DNA of 64,000 nt, from positions 3,264 through 67,263 of the forward strand of contig DXXK01000016.1 of assembly GCA_019416425.1 (NCBI GenBank), given 5' to 3'. Made by a program: the position numbers and the translations under genes. Below, one piece after another: positions 17,771 to 25,764 of this stretch (position 1 is the stretch's first letter; every line of letters begins with the position of its first letter). The stretch is from Bacteroidales bacterium (GTDB taxonomy: Bacteria > Bacteroidota > Bacteroidia > Bacteroidales > Muribaculaceae). The notes under the pieces were generated by a model, which was not told the DNA's origin, ran no database searches, and saw only the letters and a program-made list of their open reading frames with translations.

Positions 17771-19090
17771 ATGAAATTATCCAACGAGAGCTACTTCTCA
17801 CTGAACTTCATGGTCAGGAGAAGCCGCCCCAACAAAGAGGGCGAATTTCCCATTCTGCTGCGAATAACGATGAATGGGCAACGTGCGGAGGTATATACCA
17901 ACCGGTATGTAGCTCCCAACAACTGGGATGCGTCCAAAGGTCAGTCTAAAGGCAAGACCAAAAAGGACCTTGAACTGAACCGCTATCTTGATACCATCCG
18001 TACCAAGATATGTGAAATCCACAACCAGCTCGTCATGCGCGATGAGATGGTCAATCCCGACACTCTGAAAAAGGCATTTCTCGGCAAGCTGCAAAAGCCG
18101 ACGATGCTCTGCGAGGCGTTCCGCGAACTCAACAAGAAGGTAAAGGACCGCAACGAGCGTGGCGACATCTGCGAGGGTACGCGCCTCCGCTGGGAGCGAT
18201 GCGTCAAGTATCTGGAGGAATTTCTCATCGACAAGCACGATGTGAAAGATATTCCGATGAATAAACTGACATCCGGAATGGTTGACGACTTCGAGCATTT
18301 CCTGCGCATAAAAAAGGGATGCGCCAACAACGCCGCTGTCCGTTATATCCGCTATCTCAAAAGCGTTATACGCACCGGTATCGCAAACAAATGGATTGAA
18401 GATGATCCATTCGTGGGCAAACGCTATGTCCGCACCAAGCCGAAGCGAGAGAAGCTCACGGAAGCTGAACTCCAGCGCATCATAGAGCTTGACCTCAGCG
18501 AACTGCCCCGTCTCGACCTCGTGCGTGACACTTTCGTGTTCTGCTGCTTTACCGGGCTGGCTTTCGCAGACATTTCCACCCTCAAGCGTGAACATGTTGT
18601 CACCGATGACAAGGGCGAGATGTGGATACGCAAGGCCCGCGAGAAAACAGATGAAATGAGCGTAATCCCGATGCTGGAGATACCGCGCAGACTGATGGAG
18701 AAATACCGCTGTCACCCACGGGTTGTGGAAAAGGACACCGTCATACCGGTTATCTCAAACCAGCGTATGAACTCGTACCTTGATGAGATAGCAAGCAAGG
18801 CGGAAATCAAGAAACACCTGACGACGCATATCGCGCGCCATACCTTCGCCACAATGTCGCTCAACAATCATGTGCCTATCGAGACGGTATCGAAGATGCT
18901 GGGACATAAAGACATTGCCACCACCCAAATCTACGCGACCATGCTTGACCAGACAGTATCCGAAGATATGGGCCGTATGAGAGACAAGTTCGATAGCCTG
19001 AAAGTTGACATCAAACCGTTGCCGGAGAAGCCGACAACATTTGAGCGTCCGCCACAGCCTAAGCGCGGACGACCTAAAAAGACGAAATGA
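17771..19090 (+). CDS. int: Tyrosine site-specific integrase of the ICE
   Basis: The ATG at 17771 gives a 439-residue Bacteroidetes integrase; the frame is open further upstream but only through the att repeats. It has an N-terminal arm-binding domain (FSLNFMVRRSRPNKEGEFPI), a SAM-like core-binding domain and the catalytic domain. Catalytic residues visible are His353/Arg356 in THIARHTFATM, His379 in MLGHKD and the nucleophile Tyr388 in TTQIYATM. At the position of the first catalytic arginine (usual TGLRxxD) the sequence is TGLAFADI, with Ala; absence of this arginine is known from the CTnDOT integrase class. It lies next to tRNA-Lys, its probable target. Confidence 0.95.
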   Translation: MKLSNESYFSLNFMVRRSRPNKEGEFPILLRITMNGQRAEVYTNRYVAPNNWDASKGQSKGKTKKDLELNRYLDTIRTKICEIHNQLVMRDEMVNPDTLKKAFLGKLQKPTMLCEAFRELNKKVKDRNERGDICEGTRLRWERCVKYLEEFLIDKHDVKDIPMNKLTSGMVDDFEHFLRIKKGCANNAAVRYIRYLKSVIRTGIANKWIEDDPFVGKRYVRTKPKREKLTEAELQRIIELDLSELPRLDLVRDTFVFCCFTGLAFADISTLKREHVVTDDKGEMWIRKAREKTDEMSVIPMLEIPRRLMEKYRCHPRVVEKDTVIPVISNQRMNSYLDEIASKAEIKKHLTTHIARHTFATMSLNNHVPIETVSKMLGHKDIATTQIYATMLDQTVSEDMGRMRDKFDSLKVDIKPLPEKPTTFERPPQPKRGRPKKTK

Positions 19091-19150
19091 CCCAGCGCTA
19101 AATGAAAGAGCGACAATCGAGATTTTACTCAGTTGTCGCTCTTAAATTGT

Positions 19151-19450
19151 TTAATCGTAATATGCCGGATGGAAATTCTCGTCAAGCAGTTGCTGGATTT
19201 CATGTTCCGGATAGAGGCATTTGCCGCATATCATATAATACGAGAGTATTCCCCGGTCACGGTAGTTCTGTACCGTGCGCCTCGTCACTTTGAGGCGTTC
19301 TGCCACCTCCTTGTCATCGAGGAAACAGATACCTCCCAATACAGGATGATGGCTGTTGCGGATTATGCCGACGGCTTCAAATGCGTTCTGGGATTGTGTA
19401 CGGGCTGCGATAATACGTCTGTCCGATTTGGTTATAATCTCATTCCCCAT
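19151..19450 (-). CDS. Small helix-turn-helix protein, Xis2c/excisionase-like
   Basis: This 99-residue protein starts at the ATG at 19450 (MGNEIITKSDRRI), overlapping the upstream gene by 11 bp. The C-terminal half carries a MerR-type winged helix-turn-helix: LDDKEVAERLKVTRRTVQNYRDRGILSYYMICGKCLYPEHEIQQLLDEN. Small basic proteins of this type next to the integrase act as recombination directionality factors in CTnDOT-like ICEs. It ends 60 bp from the convergent integrase gene. Its role in excision is inferred from type and position. Confidence 0.8.
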   Translation of the reverse strand: MGNEIITKSDRRIIAARTQSQNAFEAVGIIRNSHHPVLGGICFLDDKEVAERLKVTRRTVQNYRDRGILSYYMICGKCLYPEHEIQQLLDENFHPAYYD

Positions 19451-19745
19451 AGGCGCCCCTATTATAATTGATACCGTTACGCTCCATGTAACGGATAACT
19501 TCGGTGACAGGATACCTGATGCTTCCGTCATCAATTCTGACATAACCTATCTTACCGCCGTTGCGGAGGGATTGCAGGGTTGTCAAGCCTATATGGAGAA
19601 AATCGCAGACCTCGGAAGAAGTCATCATGTCGGCTGTTTCCTTTCGGCGCAAGCGATTTGCCAATACTATGACCATATTGCATAGAAGCTCATGCTCGTC
19701 AAGGATACAATCGAGAGTCTCCTTCTCAATCAATAATACTTCCAT
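19440..19745 (-). CDS. Small helix-turn-helix protein, Xis2d/excisionase-like
   Basis: The start at 19745 (MEVLLIEKET) is fixed by the shared leader motif directly upstream (19746-19767). The protein has 101 residues: an N-terminal helical region (LDCILDEHELLCNMVIVLANRLRR) and a MerR-like DNA-binding domain (MMTSSEVCDFLHIGLTTLQSLRNGGKIGYVRIDDGSIRYPVTEVIRYME). It overlaps the next HTH gene, so the two are probably translated together, like xis2d-xis2c. It is likely an excision or regulatory protein of the ICE. Confidence 0.8.
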   Translation of the reverse strand: MEVLLIEKETLDCILDEHELLCNMVIVLANRLRRKETADMMTSSEVCDFLHIGLTTLQSLRNGGKIGYVRIDDGSIRYPVTEVIRYMERNGINYNRGAYGE

Positions 19746-19767
19746 AAGTAATTTGGATTTAGTGGTG
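19746..19767 (-). promoter_or_regulatory. Shared ICE leader motif before the Xis2d-like gene
   Basis: The minus strand reads CACCACTAAATCCAAATTA and then the ATG within a few bases. It is one of about a dozen near-copies found just before start codons in this ICE (see findings). Confidence 0.6.
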
Positions 19768-19781
19768 GAATGGATGGGAGT

Positions 19782-19813
19782 ATAAAAAGGCAGCGGGTAT
19801 CCCTCCCGCTGCC
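19782..19813 (-). terminator. Terminator hairpin between topoisomerase and Xis-like genes
   Basis: On the minus strand GGCAGCGGG and CCCGCTGCC form a 9-bp stem around a 7-nt loop, followed by TTTTTA. It would end transcripts from the topoisomerase-like gene or act as an attenuator for the Xis-like genes, whose leader motif follows about 15 nt later. Confidence 0.72.
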
Positions 19814-19950
19814 TCACCACTAAATCCACAATCAAAAGTAAAATTTATGACTGCGATTCAGTGGCAAAGTTAGCGATTTCTATCCGATTTTCGGCTATGT
19901 TGGGCCGGTTATTTTTGATAGAAATGCGATTTACAGCGGATTGCAGCGTT

Positions 19951-21570
19951 TTACTCTCCGGCTTCGGGCTTGATTGTCTCTATCATACACAGCAGTGAGC
20001 CGGAAAAGTCCTCGATTACCGAGCGTCCGGACTGGTCGCCTTGGTAGAGATCATTAGCCTCGAACTGCCATGTGAGCAGCATCTCGGCGAACTCGCGGCC
20101 GGCAAACTCGTCATAGACATACTGGCCTTCGGGCGAGAGATACACATCGTCGCCGTCGAGGGTGACGAGTCCCTTGCGTATGAGGCTGTCCAGAGCGCTG
20201 CCGTAGTCGCCGGTTTCCAGCGTGTACGGTACGTTGGTGTGCATCATCTCATCGACATACTCCGCCTTTGAGGTCACGGCGCACATCACATCGGTGAAGG
20301 CGTTGGATTCGGCTACCGGGGCATCGCAGGGATATACCGCCGCGTCTGCGATTGTAACGCCTGTCTGGAACGTGCCCGTCTCGGTCACTGCATACGCCTC
20401 TCCGGTAAGCTCCCACTTGCGATAGAACACGGCTTCGCCTATCTTGAACTCGACGGTGGCATACTTGCGGCTCGGCTGTTGCTCCACCACCGCCTTCATG
20501 CGGTTGAATATGAGCCAGTAGAGCTGCTTTTCCTTTTCAGGCAGTTCCTGGTCTATGGCGCGGAGGGTGATTATCGCATGGTGGTCGATGGTCGCGTCGT
20601 TCTCGCCCCAGCGGTAACCGGGCGTGTCGGGGAATACAGTCTGGATATGGCCTCGGAGTTTTTCGGGCAGATGTGAGCAACGTGTCAGGGGCGACGAGAT
20701 AAGACCCTTGTCATAGAGGCTCTGTGCCAGTCTGAGAGTCTGGGCGGGCATGAAGCCGAGATTGTTGAAGGCGTCCATCTGGAGCGTGAGCAGTGTGTGG
20801 AAACGGATATTGAGGCGGTCGGTCTCGTCAACCGTCAGCGTGGCCGATACCGTCTCACCGACAGGGATTTCTTCGGCGACTGCGAGGGCGTCTTCCTCGG
20901 CCTCCCAGACGGCTTCGGATTCAAATCCTTCGCCGCCGTTGACATTCACACGGATTGAATGTCCGTCGGGGATACCGTTATAGTTGTCGAAACGGCCGGT
21001 AAGGTCGCCCACATAATCGAGGGCGATTGCCTCCTGACGGGTAAGGTCGTATTCAGGTAGGCCGATATGGAGAAATGTCTGGTTGATGTTGTATATGAAC
21101 ATCAGATCCATGCCTTTCGACACAAGGCCGGTCTGTGCGAGGCGGTGCAGGTGTCGCCCGGACTCGCGGAAGTGGAAGGCTCCGCGTATGGCACCGTAGC
21201 TGAGGCGCGTGAGCCACATTCTGCTGCGGGGGCATCCGACACGGAAGTGGCGGCAGATGTTGAAGAAGCGTGCCTGTGCGTCGGCTCCGCCGTCGGAGGC
21301 GAACACCACTTCCCCTGCTTCACGGAACAGGGGCTTGAGCTGTCGTTCCAGCTCTTTCATAGTTACCGACATACGGAACTTGTCGGGCATGAAGGGATAT
21401 TCTCCCTCTGCCAGTTCGCACAGCTGAGTCTGGCGGATGAAACGTGGTGGGATGTTGGCGACGGTGATGGTGTCGGATGCGTAGATGCCGTTGGCGGCTT
21501 CGGTGTTCGCGCCCAGAGAAAGGGCTACGGTCTTGGTGGCGAGAATATTCTCGCAGATAATAAGAATCAT
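19951..21570 (-). CDS. Type IA topoisomerase homologue lacking catalytic tyrosine (Exc-like)
   Basis: The 539-residue protein follows the topoisomerase III plan: an N-terminal TOPRIM-like domain, a domain with YDLTRQEAIALDYVGDLTGRF, then RFHTLLTLQMDAFNNLGFMPAQTLRLAQSLYDKGLIS, and a C-terminal winged-helix-like part. Where active enzymes read GLIxYPRTDxxYL, this one reads GLISSPLTRCSHL, so the nucleophile Tyr is Ser293 and the neighbouring Arg is Leu. The TOPRIM motif (ASDGGADAQ) is also altered. It should be unable to cleave DNA. In CTnDOT the topoisomerase-like Exc is encoded in the excision operon beside xis genes, as here. The protein is shorter than TopB (about 650-700) and lacks zinc motifs. 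Confidence 0.85.
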   Translation of the reverse strand: MILIICENILATKTVALSLGANTEAANGIYASDTITVANIPPRFIRQTQLCELAEGEYPFMPDKFRMSVTMKELERQLKPLFREAGEVVFASDGGADAQARFFNICRHFRVGCPRSRMWLTRLSYGAIRGAFHFRESGRHLHRLAQTGLVSKGMDLMFIYNINQTFLHIGLPEYDLTRQEAIALDYVGDLTGRFDNYNGIPDGHSIRVNVNGGEGFESEAVWEAEEDALAVAEEIPVGETVSATLTVDETDRLNIRFHTLLTLQMDAFNNLGFMPAQTLRLAQSLYDKGLISSPLTRCSHLPEKLRGHIQTVFPDTPGYRWGENDATIDHHAIITLRAIDQELPEKEKQLYWLIFNRMKAVVEQQPSRKYATVEFKIGEAVFYRKWELTGEAYAVTETGTFQTGVTIADAAVYPCDAPVAESNAFTDVMCAVTSKAEYVDEMMHTNVPYTLETGDYGSALDSLIRKGLVTLDGDDVYLSPEGQYVYDEFAGREFAEMLLTWQFEANDLYQGDQSGRSVIEDFSGSLLCMIETIKPEAGE

Positions 21571-21594
21571 AAATTTAATGTGGGTTTAGGGGTG
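21571..21594 (-). promoter_or_regulatory. Shared ICE leader motif before the topoisomerase-like gene
   Basis: The minus strand reads CACCCCTAAACCCACATTAA and then reaches the ATG at 21570. It is a variant of the CACCACTAAATCCACAATC leader. Confidence 0.55.
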
Positions 21595-21605
21595 ATTTTA
21601 TGAAA

Positions 21606-21635
21606 GTCACGGGGACGGTCGCCCATCCCCGTGAC
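21606..21635 (-). terminator. Strong hairpin upstream of the topoisomerase-like gene
   Basis: GTCACGGGGA and TCCCCGTGAC form a perfect 10-bp stem with a 10-nt loop; on the minus strand TTT follows. It lies after the DUF3945 gene and just before the next leader motif, so it can act as terminator or attenuator. The 160 bp between it and 21796 hold no visible gene. Confidence 0.55.
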
Positions 21636-21795
21636 TTGGGGATAGTTGTGTTTGGGTTGACACGGTTGGCCGCAGGTTGGGATACTTATAGCTTTGGTGT
21701 GGACATAGTGGTTGGAATCGCGGCTATGCGGCGGCAAACATGTCGGGCGAATCGCAGTATAAAACTGATTGTGGAATATGCGCGGTGAGTGGCGG

Positions 21796-23247
21796 TCAAG
21801 GCTTCGGGCCTTTGGGCTTACGCTGCTGCCTCTGCTGGTTTTCGTCCTTCGGTGCGGTCTGCCCGCGCTGGAGCGGTTCCTGCACGTTCTTGGTCGCCTC
21901 GTTGGTCGCTCCGTTGTTGTTCACGGCGTACTGGGTCTTGCTTTCCTCGGCGATGCCCACAACCTTGTCGCGGTCGGGATATACCCGCGTGGTCTCTGGC
22001 TGACGCTTTTCGGGATTGTATTGGAAATAGACGGTGCAGTCGTTGCCGAATTTGTCCTTGGTCTCGCCTACGAGGACTTTCTTGCCTGCGAGATAATCGG
22101 CCTGCTGCTGTTCGTTCAGCGGTAGCTTGCACCAGTGTTCGAGGCGTTTGACGGAGCCGTCGGGATTGTGCCATGAATCTCGGACTTGCTGTTGCTGGGA
22201 ACTGTTCTGTTCCTGCTTCTGGCGGTAAACATCGGAATTGACAAACACGATGTCACGTTTAGCGGCGTTGTATTGCAGGTCGGCGGTGAATTTGGCACCG
22301 TTGGGCAGTTCCACGTGCTGCTCGCGTATCATGCCGCCGTTTTTGAGTATGCCGATAGCCTGCATATCGAGGCTGATGTTGGCGACTTTGGGCTTGATGT
22401 AGATTTTATCCACCGGCATGGCCTCTATCTCATTGGTGAGTCTGTCGATGCTCACGAGGCACTTCTTCATTTCCCCTGTCTTGGGGTCGGCAAGTTCAAC
22501 GACTTTGCCGAGATTGCCGGTCTTGCGGAGTTCCGCCTTGTCCTCCTTTGTGAAAGTATAGCCCTTGAATTCCTGATCGAGCTGCGGCTCATTGCGGATG
22601 AAGTGAGGCACGAGTGAATATGAGCCGTCGGGGTTGCTGCGGAACGAGAGTTTGGCCTGAAGGGAGAATGTCTCGTCGCCGAAACGGGGCGTGACTGTGA
22701 ACAGCTGCGGCGACTTGTGGTTATAGACCATCTGGTCGAGTGCCCCTGATTTTTCAAGGTCGTCGCGCTTTATGCCCCACTGCTGTTCTATTTTGCCCCA
22801 GTCGATGCTGTCGCGGTCGATAGGCGGCTGCTTGATGCCGGCCGTTTCCTGTTGCTGCGGCTGCTGTGCCTGCGCCGGTGCCGGTTCCTGCTTCTCTGCC
22901 TGTGCGGGGACTTTCAGTTCCACCTCGTAAGGCTTGAGCATTTCGGCATTGTCGCCGTGATTCTTGATTATGTCTGCCATTGCGGGGCCTACGAGGTCAT
23001 ATTTGTCTTCCTGCAATTTGAAGAAGCTGAACAGCGTGGGGTTCCTGGCCTGCCGCATAAAATTCGACATGAACGCTTCAAGGGGGTTCTGCCCTTTGTT
23101 GAACTTTATCAGTTCGCTTAATGGCGTGGATTTGACATCAGCCATCTTGGGAGTGCCGTCGGGATTCTGCCCTACGACTGCTCCCACCTGCCCGCTTGTG
23201 TTGTCGCGGGCGATCAGCACTTCCTGCTGGTCGGGAATTTGGTCCAT
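21796..23247 (-). CDS. DUF3945/DUF4099 ICE protein
   Basis: The 483-residue protein is typical of Bacteroides ICEs, where it sits beside a topoisomerase gene. An N-terminal part (LIARDNTSGQVGAVVGQNPDGTPKM) is followed by a glutamine/proline-rich linker (residues about 140-165), a DUF4099-like region (IDWGKIEQQWGIKRDDLEKSGALDQMVYNHKSP), two DUF3945-like repeats (PQLDQEFKGYTFTKEDKAELRKTGNLGKVVEL and the matching LNEQQQADYLAGKKVLVGETKDKFGNDCTVYFQ) and a low-complexity basic tail. No enzymatic motif is seen, and the function is unknown. It follows a small HTH gene by 7 bp and is probably cotranscribed with it. Confidence 0.8.
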   Translation of the reverse strand: MDQIPDQQEVLIARDNTSGQVGAVVGQNPDGTPKMADVKSTPLSELIKFNKGQNPLEAFMSNFMRQARNPTLFSFFKLQEDKYDLVGPAMADIIKNHGDNAEMLKPYEVELKVPAQAEKQEPAPAQAQQPQQQETAGIKQPPIDRDSIDWGKIEQQWGIKRDDLEKSGALDQMVYNHKSPQLFTVTPRFGDETFSLQAKLSFRSNPDGSYSLVPHFIRNEPQLDQEFKGYTFTKEDKAELRKTGNLGKVVELADPKTGEMKKCLVSIDRLTNEIEAMPVDKIYIKPKVANISLDMQAIGILKNGGMIREQHVELPNGAKFTADLQYNAAKRDIVFVNSDVYRQKQEQNSSQQQQVRDSWHNPDGSVKRLEHWCKLPLNEQQQADYLAGKKVLVGETKDKFGNDCTVYFQYNPEKRQPETTRVYPDRDKVVGIAEESKTQYAVNNNGATNEATKNVQEPLQRGQTAPKDENQQRQQRKPKGPKP

Positions 23248-23270
23248 AATGAATTTATGATTTAGTGGTG
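23248..23270 (-). promoter_or_regulatory. Shared ICE leader motif before the DUF3945 gene
   Basis: The minus strand reads CACCACTAAATCATAAATT before the ATG at 23247. The copy overlaps the last codons and stop of the upstream HTH gene, which argues that its position relative to the start codon, not to a promoter, is what matters. Confidence 0.55.
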
Positions 23271-23638
23271 GTGTGGTTGGCGTTTCCGCCGTTGGTTGAT
23301 TTCTTCTTCACAGTCTTATAGTCTGGATGGGACGAACTGATGAAGGAGTTTTCGAGAAACCTGTCGAGGTCGCATTGAAGCACAAACTTGATATTGCCCT
23401 CTATGCTCTCGTAAACCTTGATTTTTCCTGCGTCGCGGTAGCGTCTTATTGTTTTCTCGCTGACATCAAGTCCGGTTACGATGTCTTCGAGAAGAATAAT
23501 CGGCTCTCCGTGAAAGTATAATCGCGGTCGGTTTCCCGTTGGGTACTGGCCGGGACTTCTTGCGCGCTGCTCCACAAGTGAAACGTATGCGTTTGCGGCG
23601 GTCTTGAAGTCAGCCTCATGCGTGTCGTTCTGCTGCAT
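23255..23638 (-). CDS. Helix-turn-helix protein of the ICE
   Basis: This 127-residue protein has a MerR/excisionase-type DNA-binding domain at residues about 45-95: IILLEDIVTGLDVSEKTIRRYRDAGKIKVYESIEGNIKFVLQCDLDRFLEN. The N-terminal 40 residues are helical and polar; the tail is lysine- and asparagine-rich. It lies in a probable operon (4-bp gap to the upstream small gene, 7-bp gap to the DUF3945 gene). It is likely a regulator of ICE functions; no target is known. Confidence 0.75.
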   Translation of the reverse strand: MQQNDTHEADFKTAANAYVSLVEQRARSPGQYPTGNRPRLYFHGEPIILLEDIVTGLDVSEKTIRRYRDAGKIKVYESIEGNIKFVLQCDLDRFLENSFISSSHPDYKTVKKKSTNGGNANHTTTKS

Positions 23639-23642
23639 AGGC

Positions 23643-23885
23643 TCAGTCGGTGGCTACGTCGGTTTTGCGGAGTGCCGGGACATCGAACCCGATAACCGGG
23701 CCGAGTATCTTTGCGGCGGCGATGAGAAACATCGAGCCTAACATCCATGCCTTAGCTTCGTCGGGCATTCCGGCCAGCGGATTGAAGCCGGACTTGCGGG
23801 TTGCTGACTTGCGCCCGTTGATGCGCTTTCTCTGTTTGGGCTTCCTGCTGAAGCCTGCGGCGTTTGGGGGAGTTGTTGCTTCCAT
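23643..23885 (-). CDS. Small basic protein with one hydrophobic segment
   Basis: This 80-residue protein has a strongly basic N-terminal half (SRKPKQRKRINGRKSATRKSG) and one hydrophobic stretch (AWMLGSMFLIAAAKILGPVIGF, residues about 45-66). I do not recognise a named family. It is probably the first gene of the HTH/DUF3945 operon, with a 4-bp gap to the next gene. The basic cytoplasmic part could bind nucleic acid at the membrane, which is speculative. Confidence 0.6.
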   Translation of the reverse strand: MEATTPPNAAGFSRKPKQRKRINGRKSATRKSGFNPLAGMPDEAKAWMLGSMFLIAAAKILGPVIGFDVPALRKTDVATD

Positions 23886-24370
23886 ACGGTTATATGTGTT
23901 TTGAGTTAGACTTGTCGAGGATTGCGCCTCGTTTGCAATTATAACCGACTGGATTTTAGAAATGGCGATTTAAGGAGTGTTAAAGTTGTAATGCGTTGAG
24001 ATTGTGAAGATTCCAGTAATGGAATAATTGTGATGTTAAATCTTGACTGTTGGCGAACAACCAACCGTGTTTTTCCATAGGTAAAGGATTTGAGTGTTGT
24101 CCGTAGAATGGATAGAGGCAAAAAAATAGCGTATAATATCTACGCTAACTATTGAAGGCTCTGCAATGCCTATGGTGATAGCTTGAATACTATACGCTAT
24201 GCTTTAAGCATAGCATAAGCATCACGCTAAGCTCACCATTATGAATTTTGCAGATTCTCAATAGAACTTATGCGGAAGTTATGTTATCCTGTATTGTAAA
24301 CGCGGCTGACTCCTCAGTCGCTATTCTTTGCGATTTTGCGTTGCAAAGTTACGCATTTTTATCGAGGTAA
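23886..24370. other. Non-coding regulatory region with palindromes
   Basis: This 485-bp AT-rich stretch has no convincing gene. It holds TAGCGT (24127) with ACGCTA (24142), a 9-bp inverted repeat GCTATGCTT-T-AAGCATAGC (24196-24214) and a further CACGCTAAGC (24223). Copies of the ACGCTA/TAGCGT hexamer suggest an operator for an ICE regulator. It separates the HTH/DUF3945 operon from the NtrC-like gene on the same strand, so the operon promoter should lie here. Confidence 0.5.
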
Positions 24371-25645
24371 TCAAGCCTCAATTTCTCCGTCGGGATTGAT
24401 ATGGTGCTTTTTACGGAGCTGAATCAGTGTCTTTTCGGACACATTCAGCAGTTTCGCGGCTCCTCTCCATGTCCCGGCACGGATATAGGCTTTTATGATG
24501 CGGTCTTTCTCCGCTTTCGGATTGCGGTGGGTCAGGTCTTCGGCGTTCTCCGGCAGAATGTCGCTGAAAACGAGGTCATCGGCAGATATGGTGTCGCCGT
24601 CGGCATGGAAGGCAGCCATGAGAACTGTGTCCTTCAGCTCGCGTATGTTGCCGGGCCACGGATAGAGTTTCAGAGCCTTGATCGCCGATGCTTCGAGCCG
24701 CTTTCTCGTCTGGGATGTTTTCTGTGCGTACATGGCGAGAAGATAATCGGCAATGTCCGGAATATCCTCGGTCATCTCGCGCAACGGGGGTACTGTGATA
24801 CCCGACTGGCGCAACATATAGAAAAGGTTGTCGCGGAAATCTTCCTCGGCCAGCATTTTCATCAGTGTGCCGTTGGCGGTGCATATCATCCTAACATCGG
24901 GATGTTCCTCCGAGAGAATATGCAGGAACACTGATTGTTTCTCGAAGTTGAGAAGTTGGATGTTTTTCAGGATGATTGTTCCACCGGCAGCGTTCTGGAA
25001 GTAACTTTTGATGCGGTTATACATCTCGTTGCGGTCGGATTTGGGGTCGTGCAGACCTACAAGCTCGGCTCCTCCTGCCTCGATTACCGTTATAGGCTTC
25101 TGTGTCCGTGAGCTTTGGAGATAGATCTGTCGTGCAATCTGCTCCTTACCCATACCACTTTCGCCGAAGATGATGCAGTTGGCATTGGTTTGGGCTATGC
25201 GCCCGATAGACTGTTCAATCTCCTTGAACTTTGCGCTCCGTCGTGGAATCAGGGCGTTGTCAAGCTGAATCACAACGCTTTCCGGTTTGGCATACTTGCC
25301 GACGGTTTCGATGAGTCGTTTGTCTATGGCAGGCCGTTGGATTACATCAACGGCACCACCGTTACGCATAACAGATAAAATATCCAATGGATTGAAATTA
25401 TCCACTACGGCAATCACAGGGAATCGGTATCCCTCTTGCTTTTGCCAGTTTACTAACTCTTGCGCAGTGCCGTGGGCGAATTTCATCGCCGTTACCACGA
25501 CAGCGCCGGGGGGCAGTTTCGCCACCGCCTCTTTTGCCGCCTCCATACTCCCAACATCAATCGGCTCATAGCTGTGCTTGACAAGCAAGCCCGACATAAG
25601 CCGACGGTCGGATTCGGAGGCATCAACTATAAGAACTTTTTTCAT
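24371..25645 (-). CDS. RteB-like response regulator of the NtrC family, degenerate
   Basis: The 424-residue protein has three parts: a receiver-like domain (1-115), an AAA+ domain (about 135-365) and a C-terminal Fis-type HTH (WRGAAKLLNVSEKTLIQLRKKHHI). Walker A is intact (GESGMGKE, 161-168), as is the arginine-finger region (FRDNLFYML). The receiver lacks the phospho-acceptor Asp (VVVTAMKF, Thr52). The sigma-54 contact loop GAFTGA is absent: after GGAELVGLHD comes PKSDRN. Walker B reads GGTIILKN instead of the usual hydrophobic-DE. In CTnDOT, RteB activates excision genes; this protein lies at the matching place. It probably binds DNA without classic sigma-54 activation, which is inference. 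Confidence 0.8.
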   Translation of the reverse strand: MKKVLIVDASESDRRLMSGLLVKHSYEPIDVGSMEAAKEAVAKLPPGAVVVTAMKFAHGTAQELVNWQKQEGYRFPVIAVVDNFNPLDILSVMRNGGAVDVIQRPAIDKRLIETVGKYAKPESVVIQLDNALIPRRSAKFKEIEQSIGRIAQTNANCIIFGESGMGKEQIARQIYLQSSRTQKPITVIEAGGAELVGLHDPKSDRNEMYNRIKSYFQNAAGGTIILKNIQLLNFEKQSVFLHILSEEHPDVRMICTANGTLMKMLAEEDFRDNLFYMLRQSGITVPPLREMTEDIPDIADYLLAMYAQKTSQTRKRLEASAIKALKLYPWPGNIRELKDTVLMAAFHADGDTISADDLVFSDILPENAEDLTHRNPKAEKDRIIKAYIRAGTWRGAAKLLNVSEKTLIQLRKKHHINPDGEIEA

Positions 25646-25703
25646 GTCTATTGTTGATTTGGTTTAACATTATGTATTCTTTTCAATTTCTATTTCATCA
25701 ATA

Positions 25704-25729
25704 GCCCCCGGCAACGATTGCCGAGGGCC
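25704..25729 (-). terminator. Hairpin after the GLPGLI/TonB operon
   Basis: GCCCCCGGCAA pairs with TTGCCGAGGGC (one mismatch) around a 4-nt loop. It lies 35 bp downstream of the last GLPGLI gene of the minus-strand operon and upstream of the NtrC-like gene. There is no strong T-run, so terminator function is moderate. Confidence 0.5.
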
Positions 25730-25764
25730 ATTTGAGATAAGTATAAAAATTTGCTATTATAGTC

